From contig JAIQFR010000005.1 in the NCBI GenBank assembly GCA_020073205.1, positions 23,234 through 87,233 on the forward strand: DNA of 64,000 nucleotides. Direction: 5' to 3'. A program made the translations under genes and the position numbers. The notes beneath the pieces were generated by a model. It was given only the letters and a program-made list of their open reading frames with translations, was not told where the DNA came from and ran no database searches. The stretch is from Terriglobia bacterium (GTDB lineage Bacteria > Acidobacteriota > Polarisedimenticolia > Polarisedimenticolales > JAIQFR01). Shown here piece by piece: positions 18,128 through 25,851 of this stretch. How positions within the stretch are numbered: position 1 is the stretch's first letter; each line of letters starts with the position of its first letter.

Positions 18128-18733
18128 GTGGACTGTCGCGGCGCGAGGTCGGCCATTGTGGAGGCGAGCCTCGGGGGACTTGCGCCCGAGGCCGAGGCCG
18201 CCCTGCGCGTGCACCTCGCAGTCTGCCCGGGGTGCGCCGCGGAGGCTCGCGCGGAAGCCGATCTCGAGGCGGCGCTGGCGCTCCTCTCGACCGACCCACC
18301 TTTCGAGGCGGACGTCGCAAACCGGGTCCTGGACGCCATCGCGGCGATGGAGCCTCCGCGGCGCGACGCGGTGCCCGCCCGCCAGCTGGGATGGGCCGCG
18401 CTCGCCGCGGCGGGCCTCACGGTCGGGATCCTCGTTTCGGGCGTCTACCTCGCCCCCTCGATCTTCGGCCTCGCCTTGGAGGCGGGCCGGTCGCTGCCGG
18501 CAGCCGGCGGCGTCCTCGCGCGGCTCGGAGGCGCGGCCCTCGCGACGCTCGCGAGCACGAAGCCGCTCTTCGTAGCGACGTGGGATCTCCTGACCGCAGC
18601 TTCCACGCTGGTGCGAAAGGCCGAGCCGCTCTTCCGCGGGGCGGCGGCTCTCACCGTTCTTGCCATGTTGATCCTGACCACCGCGGTGATCGCGCGCGAC
18701 CTCAGGGGCCGCGCCCCCGCGGACCGCCGATGA
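18128..18733 (+). CDS. Anti-sigma factor with zinc-finger-like N-terminus
   Basis: This is a 201-residue membrane protein. The N-terminal zf-HC2/ZAS-type motif is MDC...HLAVCPGC, with Cys3, His29, Cys33 and Cys36. Such domains bind and hold ECF sigma factors at the membrane. Hydrophobic segments lie at about 95-115 and near the C-terminus (LTVLAMLILTTAVIARDL). The start is GTG at 18128, one base after the sigma-factor stop, so coupling is likely. The anti-sigma role follows from the motif and the position. Confidence 0.8.
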   Translation: MDCRGARSAIVEASLGGLAPEAEAALRVHLAVCPGCAAEARAEADLEAALALLSTDPPFEADVANRVLDAIAAMEPPRRDAVPARQLGWAALAAAGLTVGILVSGVYLAPSIFGLALEAGRSLPAAGGVLARLGGAALATLASTKPLFVATWDLLTAASTLVRKAEPLFRGAAALTVLAMLILTTAVIARDLRGRAPADRR

Positions 18734-18744
18734 GGAGCCGTGAG

Positions 18745-19905
18745 ATGAGACGCAACGCGAGAATCCTGGCGTCGTGGGTCGTTGCCACCCTGGTGCTCGT
18801 GCTCCTGGTCCCGGCGGCGCCGGCCGCCGACGGCAAGGCGGGGACCGCGGCGGCACCGACGGCGAACGCCGCCAGCCAGGCCGCCCCGAAGCCCGTGGTG
18901 CCCCCTGCCCCCGCCGAGGCCGGTCGGCCCTCCGCGGCCACCGGGAAGCCGTCGGCGCCGGAGTCCGAAGCGGAGGATGCCGAGGCCGGGGAAGAGGAAT
19001 CGCATCACGAGGGGCGTGGCGGCGGCGACAAGCTCGCCGTGATGAGCGACGTGGACGTCGTCGAGGGTCAGGAGGTCCACGGCGATGTCGTCTGCATCGG
19101 CGGGAAGGTGAAGCTCCAGGGAAAGGTCCGAGGCGACGTGGTTGTGATTGGCGGAAGTCTCGACATGCTCGGATCGACCCGCGGCAGCGTCGTGGGCGTC
19201 GGCTCGAAGCTGGTCCTCCATCCCGGCGCGAGCGTCGGGCAGGACCTCGTCAACGTGGCCGGCGGACTCGACCGCGGCGGGGCCAGCGTCGGCGGCAAGG
19301 TCGTGAACATCGGCGTCGGCGGGAGATGGCTCGCGCACCTGCCCGGGCCGTTCGGGATGCTGGGCTTCATCCTCTTCTGGATCAAGCTCCTGAAGCTCGT
19401 GCTGGTCTTCATCGGCCTCTTGCTGCTGGCCGCGTTCGTTCCCGACCGGATTCGCCTCATGAGCGAGGAGGCTCCCCTTCGCCCGTTCCTCGCATTCTTC
19501 GCCGGCCTGGGAGCCTACATCGTCCTGACCATGACGATGATCCTGCTGTGCATCACGATCATCGGGATTCCCGCGGCGCTGCTCCTGTATTTCGCGTTCA
19601 TCGTGGTCAAGTGGATGGGCCTCGCCGGCGTCTTCCACCTCGTCGGCAAGCGGATCGGGCGGCTTCTCGGTCGCGACTTCTCGCTCCTCGGAGCGATCCT
19701 CCTCGGCTTTCTCCCGTTCGCGGTCCTCCGGTTCCTCCCGTTCTGCATCGGGACCCTCATCTGGTTCGTGCTCGAGGCCATGGCCGTCGGCCTCGTCGTG
19801 CTGACCCGCGCTGGGGGACGGCGGTACGGCCTCGCCCCCGGACCGCCGACGCCGCCGGTGCCTCCCGTTTCGACGGCTCCCTCTCCACCCGTTCCCGCGC
19901 CCTGA
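18745..19905 (+). CDS. Exported membrane protein with bactofilin-like repeat domain
   Basis: This 386-residue protein begins with a signal peptide (SWVVATLVLVLLVPAAPAAD) and an Ala/Pro/Glu-rich linker (about 29-95). A repetitive beta stretch follows with 'GDVV.IGG' units (GQEVHGDVVCIGGKVKLQG, KVRGDVVVIGGSLDML), resembling polymer-forming bactofilin-type right-handed helices. Four or more membrane helices fill the C-terminal half, ending in a proline-rich tail. The ATG at 18745 has GAGGAG seven bases upstream; the longer open frame is a shadow of the anti-sigma gene. As the third gene of the sigma operon it is probably its envelope output or sensor. Confidence 0.65.
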   Translation: MRRNARILASWVVATLVLVLLVPAAPAADGKAGTAAAPTANAASQAAPKPVVPPAPAEAGRPSAATGKPSAPESEAEDAEAGEEESHHEGRGGGDKLAVMSDVDVVEGQEVHGDVVCIGGKVKLQGKVRGDVVVIGGSLDMLGSTRGSVVGVGSKLVLHPGASVGQDLVNVAGGLDRGGASVGGKVVNIGVGGRWLAHLPGPFGMLGFILFWIKLLKLVLVFIGLLLLAAFVPDRIRLMSEEAPLRPFLAFFAGLGAYIVLTMTMILLCITIIGIPAALLLYFAFIVVKWMGLAGVFHLVGKRIGRLLGRDFSLLGAILLGFLPFAVLRFLPFCIGTLIWFVLEAMAVGLVVLTRAGGRRYGLAPGPPTPPVPPVSTAPSPPVPAP

Positions 19906-19939
19906 TCGGAGAACGCGCCGGCTGCTAGAATTCGGCGGA

Positions 19940-21985
19940 ATGAACGATCGGGACGGATCACTCGGGGCGTGTTGTCTCACGCTGCGAGGCAGGGGGACCG
20001 CTCCGGGCCTGGCCTGCGGTCCGCTCCTCAGGAATTCCCCCGACCTGGCTCCGGAAGCGTTCGAGGGCGCGATCCTGCTGGCCGAGCGCGCGGTTCCCGA
20101 CGATGTCGGGAGGATCCTCGCTTCCGCGGGCACCCTCACGCTCTCGGGAACCCTCCTGTCCCACGTCAGCCTGCTTTCGCGGGAGTTCGGAAAGCCCTCG
20201 GTGGCCCTCGGACCCCGGTGTCCCGCGCGCCTCGTCCCCCCCGGGAAGGACGACACGCTCGTCGAGCTGATCGACGTCGTCGGGAGTCCGGGGGAGCTGG
20301 CGGTTCTCCGCGAGGGGGACATCGTGTCGATCGACGGCGACGCGGGGACGATCTCGCTCCCGGGGGGACTCGGCGAAGCATCCCGGCTTGCATTCCGCCG
20401 GATCCACGCCGCCCTGGTGAACTACTCACGGGCCCCGGACAGCGAGGCTTCCCTCGGCGCGCTACTGGCCGTGGTGGAAGCCGGCGGGCAGCCGGCTCTG
20501 GCCTCGGTGATCGGATCCGCCGTCCTCTGCCGACTCGTCCCTCCGGGTTCCGCCTCCAGGAGGCTGGTCGAGGGGATGCGATCATCGCGCGCGCTCGGGG
20601 AGGTGGCCGAGGCTCTCCTCTCGGAAGCCCGCGACCGAATCGCCTCCGAAGCACGCTCCCGCTGCGAGCGCACGCTCGACGCGCTCACGACCTGTTCCGA
20701 CCTCGGATCGCTCGATCAGCTCCATCGATCGGCCCACGAAGGCACGCGCCGGGATCAGGCGCGGGTCCGGGACCTCGGGGACTCCGAATCGAGCCTCGCG
20801 CCGCTTCTCGCTCCGGTCGACGCCGAGGCCTCACGCCGCCGTGCGAAGATCGTGGTGCGCCTCGTGGCGGACGTCGGGGCCGCTTCCGAGCTTTCCGACG
20901 CTGCGCTCCGACCGCGCCTAGGAGGCCTCCTACGCTTGGCCCGAGACGCGAGGTCCGCGGGGCTCGGAGGCGAGGACGTCGCGCTCCTCGAGCGCCGGCT
21001 CGCCCACGCCGTCGCCGACGAGCGAGAGCGCACCGGCAGCCGCCTCGTGGTTCCGCTCTCCGAGGGGGAACCGGCCGATCGCCGCTTGCTGGGGGGCAAG
21101 GCCGCCGGTCTCCTCGCCGCGCTCGAGGTGCTGCCCGCGGGCTGCCGGGTCCCCCGAGGATTCGTCGTCACCTCCTCCGCCTACCGCCTGCACCTGCTCG
21201 GCGAGCGAGGGGAGCGGCTGCACGATGCGGTTCGGGAGATTCGAGACGGCGCCGCTCTATCGCGTCGGGCCCGTGCGATCCTGCTGGGGAGCGAAGTCCT
21301 CGAGGACGTGGTCCGGGAGATCGAAGCCGCGTGGACGCTCCTCGGCGCGGCCCGAGTGGCGGTTCGCTCCTCGGCCACCGTCGAGGACGGGCCGTCAGGG
21401 AGCCTCGCGGGACTCTTCGACACCTGGCTCGGGGTCGCCGGTCTCGACGAAGTTCTCCACCGGACCCGACTCGCCTGGGCCTCGCTCTGGAACACGAGAG
21501 CCTTGAGAGCCATGGCCGCGATCGGGCTTTCCCCGCTCGACGTGGCTCAGGCGGTCCTGGTCCAGGAGATATCGGAGACCCGAGCGGCCGGCGTGCTCTT
21601 CTCGCGCGACCCGGCCGGCAGATCCGACGCGGTGCTGGTCAACGCGACGTGGGGGCTCGGCGAGGCGATCTCGCAAGGAGAGGTCGGTGGCGACCTGTAC
21701 TGGGTCCGTCGCGAGACGGGAGAGGTGCTCGCGTCGGAGCCCGGCGCCGCGGTCTCGTGCCTCGCTCTCGATCCGGCGGGGACCGGTACGATCGAAGTCC
21801 CTCTCCCGCTGGAGCGGGCCGGCCGTCCGTGCCTCGGCCCCGGAGACCTCTCCCGTCTCGCCGCGCTCGCGCGCGCCCTGGAGGCGTCGGCCGGCCGGGC
21901 CCAGGACGTGGAGTTCGGCATCGCCGAGGACGGGAGCGTGCTGGTCTTCCAGGTCCGCCGCATCGTTCCCTCCCGTGCCGGGTGA
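19940..21985 (+). CDS. PEP-synthase-like protein with swapped domain order
   Basis: This is a 681-residue protein. The N-terminus is a PEP-utiliser swivelling (phosphohistidine) domain with GTLLSHVSLLSREFGKPSV, the likely catalytic His75. A helical linker of about 220 residues follows. Then comes the ATP-binding domain of PEP synthase / pyruvate phosphate dikinase: LLGGKAAGLLAALEVLPAGC, VPRGFVVTSSAYRL, VAVRSSATVEDGPSGSLAG, and the final AQDVEFGIAEDGS with LVFQVRRI. In PpsA the ATP domain comes first and a PEP/pyruvate TIM barrel last; here the order is reversed and the barrel is missing. The phosphoryl acceptor is therefore unknown. Confidence 0.75.
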   Translation: MNDRDGSLGACCLTLRGRGTAPGLACGPLLRNSPDLAPEAFEGAILLAERAVPDDVGRILASAGTLTLSGTLLSHVSLLSREFGKPSVALGPRCPARLVPPGKDDTLVELIDVVGSPGELAVLREGDIVSIDGDAGTISLPGGLGEASRLAFRRIHAALVNYSRAPDSEASLGALLAVVEAGGQPALASVIGSAVLCRLVPPGSASRRLVEGMRSSRALGEVAEALLSEARDRIASEARSRCERTLDALTTCSDLGSLDQLHRSAHEGTRRDQARVRDLGDSESSLAPLLAPVDAEASRRRAKIVVRLVADVGAASELSDAALRPRLGGLLRLARDARSAGLGGEDVALLERRLAHAVADERERTGSRLVVPLSEGEPADRRLLGGKAAGLLAALEVLPAGCRVPRGFVVTSSAYRLHLLGERGERLHDAVREIRDGAALSRRARAILLGSEVLEDVVREIEAAWTLLGAARVAVRSSATVEDGPSGSLAGLFDTWLGVAGLDEVLHRTRLAWASLWNTRALRAMAAIGLSPLDVAQAVLVQEISETRAAGVLFSRDPAGRSDAVLVNATWGLGEAISQGEVGGDLYWVRRETGEVLASEPGAAVSCLALDPAGTGTIEVPLPLERAGRPCLGPGDLSRLAALARALEASAGRAQDVEFGIAEDGSVLVFQVRRIVPSRAG

Positions 21986-22100
21986 GTGCGGCCCGATCTC
22001 CGCACGGAACCCGCCGGCCCGGCGCGTCCGTGGGACTTCTCCCGGCCGACGCCGTATGATGAACTGGACGATTGACGCGTCCGCGGAGGATCCGAGCGAG

Positions 22101-23339
22101 ATGAGCTTCACGACACGATGGCTCCCCGCCGGGGCCGCCATCCTCGCCGGGGTGGCTGCGACGGTCCTCGCCGGGGATCCGTCCCCCAGCGTCCGTTTCC
22201 TGTCCCCCCCGAATCTGGGGCGGGTCGTGGGCAAGGTGAGCGTCGAGGTCTCGTGCGAGCCGCCCCAGGGCGCTTCGGTCGCGCGGGTGGCGCTGAGCGT
22301 GGACGGCAAGCCGCTGGCCGTGCTCGAGTCGCCGCCCTACAAGACGGTCTGGGACGCCGGCGACGGGACATCGCCGCACCGACTCGACGCGGTCGCGTCG
22401 TTCTCGGACGGGACGGAGGCGCGCGGCATCGTGCGCACGTCCGCGTTCCGGGTGGACTTCGTCGAGAACGTCGACCTGGTGAACGTCTACGCGGTGGTCC
22501 GCGATTCCCATCGGACGTACGTCCAGGGGCTGCGGCAGGAAGACTTCCGGATCTTCGAGAACGGGCGGCCCCAGGAGATCGACCGTTTCAGCACCGAGTG
22601 GAAGCCCTTGAGGGTCGCGATCGTGCTCGACACGTCGTTGAGCATGAAAGGGGCTCGCCTGGAGGCGGCTCAGGACGCCGCCCTCGAGTTCCTGAAGCTG
22701 CTGGAGCCGGAGGACGAGGAGCTCCTCGTCACCTTCAACGACAAGGTCGTGATCGCCCAGCCGCTCACCACCGACCGAGGGGCCGTCGGGCAGGCGATAC
22801 GGAAGGCGACGGCGACGGGGGGCACGGCTCTCTACGACGCCGTCTACCGGACCTCGGACCTGCTGGAGAAGTTCGAGGGCCGCCGGGTGCTGGTGCTCCT
22901 GTCCGACGGGCGGGACGAGGCGGCGAGCGGTCTCGAGCCGGGCAGTCTCCACACCCTGGCCGAGGCCCTCGACCGCGCTCTCCGCAACGAGGTGATGATC
23001 TTCACCATCGGCGTCGGGAGCCACCTCGACGAGCAGATGGACTTCGACGGGAGCCACTCGCTCGAAACGATCCTCAGGGACCTGGCGGAGAACACCGGCG
23101 GCCGCACGACGTTCTCCTCCAGGGCCGGGCAGCTCCGTAAGGCGTTCGACGAGGTGGCCCAGGATCTCCGCCACCAGTACTCCCTCGCGTACGTCCCCGA
23201 CGACCGGCGCCACGACGGAACCTGGCGCGACATCCGGGTGACCGTGGCGAGGTCGGGACTCAAGGCCGCGGCGAAGCGTGGATACTACGCCCCCTACCCC
23301 TCCCCCGGCCCTTCACGTCCGGCCGGCGGAGCCCGCTGA
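22101..23339 (+). CDS. VWFA-domain protein, Acidobacteria-type, exported
   Basis: This 412-residue protein has a Sec signal (MSFTTRWLPAGAAILAG...VLAGDPSP), an Ig-like region (about 30-115), then a linker (VNVYAVVRDSHRTYVQGLRQ, EDFRIFENGRPQEI) characteristic of the VWFA-related Acidobacterial family. The von Willebrand A domain follows, with an intact MIDAS motif DTSLSM and VLLSDGRDE. The C-terminal tail (RHQYSLAYVPDDR, then GYYAPYP) is also typical. It is probably an extracytoplasmic metal-dependent adhesion or assembly factor; no partner is adjacent. The start at 22101 follows GAGCGAG; an ATG at 22056 is possible. Confidence 0.78.
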   Translation: MSFTTRWLPAGAAILAGVAATVLAGDPSPSVRFLSPPNLGRVVGKVSVEVSCEPPQGASVARVALSVDGKPLAVLESPPYKTVWDAGDGTSPHRLDAVASFSDGTEARGIVRTSAFRVDFVENVDLVNVYAVVRDSHRTYVQGLRQEDFRIFENGRPQEIDRFSTEWKPLRVAIVLDTSLSMKGARLEAAQDAALEFLKLLEPEDEELLVTFNDKVVIAQPLTTDRGAVGQAIRKATATGGTALYDAVYRTSDLLEKFEGRRVLVLLSDGRDEAASGLEPGSLHTLAEALDRALRNEVMIFTIGVGSHLDEQMDFDGSHSLETILRDLAENTGGRTTFSSRAGQLRKAFDEVAQDLRHQYSLAYVPDDRRHDGTWRDIRVTVARSGLKAAAKRGYYAPYPSPGPSRPAGGAR

Positions 23340-23364
23340 GCACCGTCGTGCGGCGGATCCCGGC

Positions 23365-23652
23365 CTAGACCTTCGCGTCCTCCGGCGGACGCTTCCGGAT
23401 CAGGGCGAGGTTCCGGAGGTAGACGGCGAGGCCCGCCGACTGCCCCAGCACGAAGACGGGGTCACGCCGGTGGAGCGCGTACGCCAGGAGCAGCGCCCCT
23501 CCGGCGAGGGACAGCCACCAGAACGACGACGGCACCACGCTCCGGCGGCGCCGCTCGGACGCGAGCCACTGGATCACGAACCGCGCGGAGAACGCGGCCT
23601 GTCCCACGAGTCCCAGGAGGAGCCATCCGGTGGGGATCCGGTCAAGGGTCAT
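23365..23652 (-). CDS. LpxB N-terminal-like (LAB_N) membrane protein
   Basis: This 95-residue protein has three hydrophobic helices. GQAAFSARFVIQWLASERRRRS, followed by PSSFWWLSLAGGALLLAYA and DPVFVLGQSAGLAVYLRNL, is the LAB_N signature: a stand-alone domain related to the N-terminus of some lipid-A-disaccharide synthases. It often sits beside polyprenyl-phosphate glycosyltransferases and ArnT-like enzymes. It overlaps the end of the upstream GT2 gene by 11 bases and is translated with it. A role in lipid-linked sugar transfer is inferred. Confidence 0.85.
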   Translation of the reverse strand: MTLDRIPTGWLLLGLVGQAAFSARFVIQWLASERRRRSVVPSSFWWLSLAGGALLLAYALHRRDPVFVLGQSAGLAVYLRNLALIRKRPPEDAKV

Positions 23653-24373
23653 GGCGGATCACCTCGTAACCGAGTCCGCGCCTCTTCATCCAACGGACCG
23701 CCAGGAGATCCGCGAACGAGCGGAACACCCGGTTCCAGACCCCGTACTTGCTGCGCCCCGACCGGCGGGGTCGGTGGTTGACGGGGAGCTGCACGACGCT
23801 CCGGCCTTCCATCCGGATCAACGTCGGAAGGAACCGGTGCATGCCCGTGTAGAGCTTCAGACCGCGGAGCGCCTCGGCCCGGAACGCCTTGAGCGAGCAT
23901 CCGGTGTCCACGATGTCGTCCCCCGAAAGCCGGTTCCGAACCGCGTTGGCGATCACCGAGGAGACGCGCCGGAGCCAGGAGTCGTGCCGGATCCCGCGGT
24001 ACCCCACCGCGGCGTCGTGGTCCCGCAGCGCTTCGAGGAGCGCCGGTATGTCCCGCGGGTCGTTCTGGAGATCGGCGTCCATGGTCACGACGAATCTTCC
24101 CCGAGCCGCCTTGAATCCCGCGTCGAACGCCGCCGACTGCCCCCGGTTCTCGCGGAAGTGGAGACCGCGGACGCCCGGGCGCGAGCGCGCCAGCTCGGCG
24201 ATCCTCTCCGCGGAGCCGTCCCGACTCCCGTCGTTCACCAGGACGATCTCGACGGACAGGCCCGACGGGCCGAGCGCTCCCAGGATCTCGGCGACGAGCG
24301 GCTCGAGGTTGTCCCGCTCCTCGAACACGGGAACGACGACGGTCAGGTCGGGCGCACCCATCGGCTCCGTCAC
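23642..24373 (-). CDS. Family 2 glycosyltransferase, polyprenyl-phosphate sugar synthase-like
   Basis: This 243-residue DPM1-like GT-A enzyme has LTVVVPVFEERDNLEPLV, VLVNDGSRDGS, the metal-binding VTMDADLQNDP, and VDTGCSLKAFRAEA with the C-terminal HRPRRSGRSKYG motif. It lacks the C-terminal membrane helices of GtrB/ArnC, so it resembles soluble dolichol-phosphate-mannose synthase. It would load a sugar onto a polyprenyl phosphate for transferases such as the GT39 or TMTC-like proteins nearby. A GTG at 24373, with GGAGG seven bases before it and a GTGA overlap with the upstream kinase gene, is preferred to the ATG at 24361. Confidence 0.88.
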   Translation of the reverse strand: MTEPMGAPDLTVVVPVFEERDNLEPLVAEILGALGPSGLSVEIVLVNDGSRDGSAERIAELARSRPGVRGLHFRENRGQSAAFDAGFKAARGRFVVTMDADLQNDPRDIPALLEALRDHDAAVGYRGIRHDSWLRRVSSVIANAVRNRLSGDDIVDTGCSLKAFRAEALRGLKLYTGMHRFLPTLIRMEGRSVVQLPVNHRPRRSGRSKYGVWNRVFRSFADLLAVRWMKRRGLGYEVIRHDP

Positions 24374-25107
24374 GTTCGCGCCTCCGTCGAACGGCGATGT
24401 TTGCGGTTGAACGGCCACAGCCTCCGCAGTACGCGGAAGCGCCGCAGGAACGCATCCTCCTTCGCGGTGAATTTCCCCGGCGCCAGGAATTCCTTCCACT
24501 TGAGGTAGGCCGCCTCGTCGGTCAGGGCCAGCCCGCGGAAGAGCAGCCGGTGCGCGAGACCGTCGGGCTCGAGGCAGATCGCCCCCGCGAGGTCGAGCAG
24601 CACCAGCTCCCCGTCCGGCCTCAGCATGAGGTTCTCCCGACCGCGCAGGTCGTTGTGCACGACGCCGGCCTCGTGGAAGCGGTCGATCAGCGCCCGCAGC
24701 TTGAGGAGGTGGTCCTCTCCCCTCGCCCTGGGGTTCGGGGAGCCGTGGAGGCGCTCCCCTTCGACCCGCTCCACCGCCAGCGCGAGGGCGTCCACCGCGC
24801 CGACGAATGCGGGGATTCCGGGCATCCGCCCGAGCCAGCGATAGGCCTTGAGCTCACGGTGAATCTGGATCCGGCCGAGCAGGCGGGTCCAACGCGACTT
24901 CGCCGCGAAATCCTTCACCACCATCACGCCGTCGCCCACGTTCACGAGAAGGAGATCGGCCTTGTCGCGGCCCCCCTTTTGGAGAATTCCAACCGTCGCC
25001 GCCGCGATCTCGTCCCGTCGAGGGGCGCGTCGCGGGACCGCCGGGCGATTGTGGGACCCGTGCGGGGATGGTATGTTGGGCGAGTCCGGAGGCTTCAAGA
25101 GGAACAA
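24370..25107 (-). CDS. Lipopolysaccharide kinase (Kdo/WaaP-like) family protein
   Basis: This is a protein of about 245 residues with a kinase-like fold. It shows a lysine in VMVVKDF (about 65), a glutamate in HRELKAYR (85), the catalytic loop VVHNDLRGRENLML (149-162) and the metal-binding aspartate in VLLDLAGA (172). This pattern fits small RIO/WaaP-type kinases that phosphorylate lipid A-core sugars. The first 40 residues are not conserved-looking and the true start may lie downstream; no good ribosome-binding site is seen. It overlaps the glycosyltransferase gene by GTGA and is divergent from a second kinase-like gene. Confidence 0.72.
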   Translation of the reverse strand: MFLLKPPDSPNIPSPHGSHNRPAVPRRAPRRDEIAAATVGILQKGGRDKADLLLVNVGDGVMVVKDFAAKSRWTRLLGRIQIHRELKAYRWLGRMPGIPAFVGAVDALALAVERVEGERLHGSPNPRARGEDHLLKLRALIDRFHEAGVVHNDLRGRENLMLRPDGELVLLDLAGAICLEPDGLAHRLLFRGLALTDEAAYLKWKEFLAPGKFTAKEDAFLRRFRVLRRLWPFNRKHRRSTEART

Positions 25108-25131
25108 TCCCAGCGATTTCAGCAGCTTACC

Positions 25132-25848
25132 GTGTTCGAGACCGTGTCAGAGTCTAGCACACCGTTCCCGTCCGGCGTGGACCTGCGCCGATTGGCGGCT
25201 GCGACTCCTTTGGGGCGGATCGAGGGACGGAACTGGACCAAGGCCGACGTGCTTCGGTACCGGCTCGACGGCCTGGACATCGCCGTCAAGGACTACGGAG
25301 CGCGGCCGTTCCTCGTGCGACATACCCTCGGTCGTCTTTTCACCCGGCGCGAGCAGGCGGCGTACCGCGCGGCACGGGGGCTCCTGGGCCTCGCGGACTG
25401 CTACGGGCGCGTCGGGCCGTTCGCCATCGCCCTCCGGTGGATCGACGGGAGGACTCTCGCGGAACTCCGGGACGAGCCCTTCGACGACGCCTTCTTCGAC
25501 AGGCTCGCCGCGATCCTCGCCGGATTCCACGAGCGCGGGGTCGCCCTGGGAGATCTCCACCACCGAGACGTCCTCGTCGGCGCCGACGGCTCGATTCACG
25601 TCGTCGACCTCGCCACCGCGCTCACGCTCGGCGATCGTCCCGGCCGGATCCGCCGCGCGGCGTTCACGCGCCTCAGGGACCAGGACCTCGTGGCGCTGGC
25701 GAGACTCCGCGCGATATGGACGGGCCGCGAGGAGGCCGAGGCGGTGGCCGCGGTCGGGAGCCGGGCGGCGGCTTGGCATGCGCGCGAGCGGCGGCTCCGC
25801 CGCGTCTGGGACCGCCTTCGCGGCCGGTACCGGCGCGGAGCGAGTTGA
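25132..25848 (+). CDS. Second lipopolysaccharide kinase-like protein
   Basis: This protein of about 238 residues is related in design to the kinase on the opposite strand. It has LDIAVKDYGARPF (Lys about 53), FAIALRWIDGRTLAELR, the catalytic loop GVALGDLHHRDVLVGADG (Asp about 141) and IHVVDLATAL (Asp about 159). In the loop an aspartate replaces the usual asparagine (HHRDVLV), so activity is uncertain. The start is uncertain: GTG at 25132 or 25144, neither with a clear ribosome-binding site. It ends three bases before the second TMTC-like gene and is probably cotranscribed with it. Confidence 0.65.
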   Translation: MFETVSESSTPFPSGVDLRRLAAATPLGRIEGRNWTKADVLRYRLDGLDIAVKDYGARPFLVRHTLGRLFTRREQAAYRAARGLLGLADCYGRVGPFAIALRWIDGRTLAELRDEPFDDAFFDRLAAILAGFHERGVALGDLHHRDVLVGADGSIHVVDLATALTLGDRPGRIRRAAFTRLRDQDLVALARLRAIWTGREEAEAVAAVGSRAAAWHARERRLRRVWDRLRGRYRRGAS

Positions 25849-25851
25849 TCC

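Noticed and set aside
24397-25131. N-terminal extension of the plus-strand kinase-like gene
   Set aside because: The first 245 residues of that frame lie antisense to the other kinase gene and look like shadow sequence.
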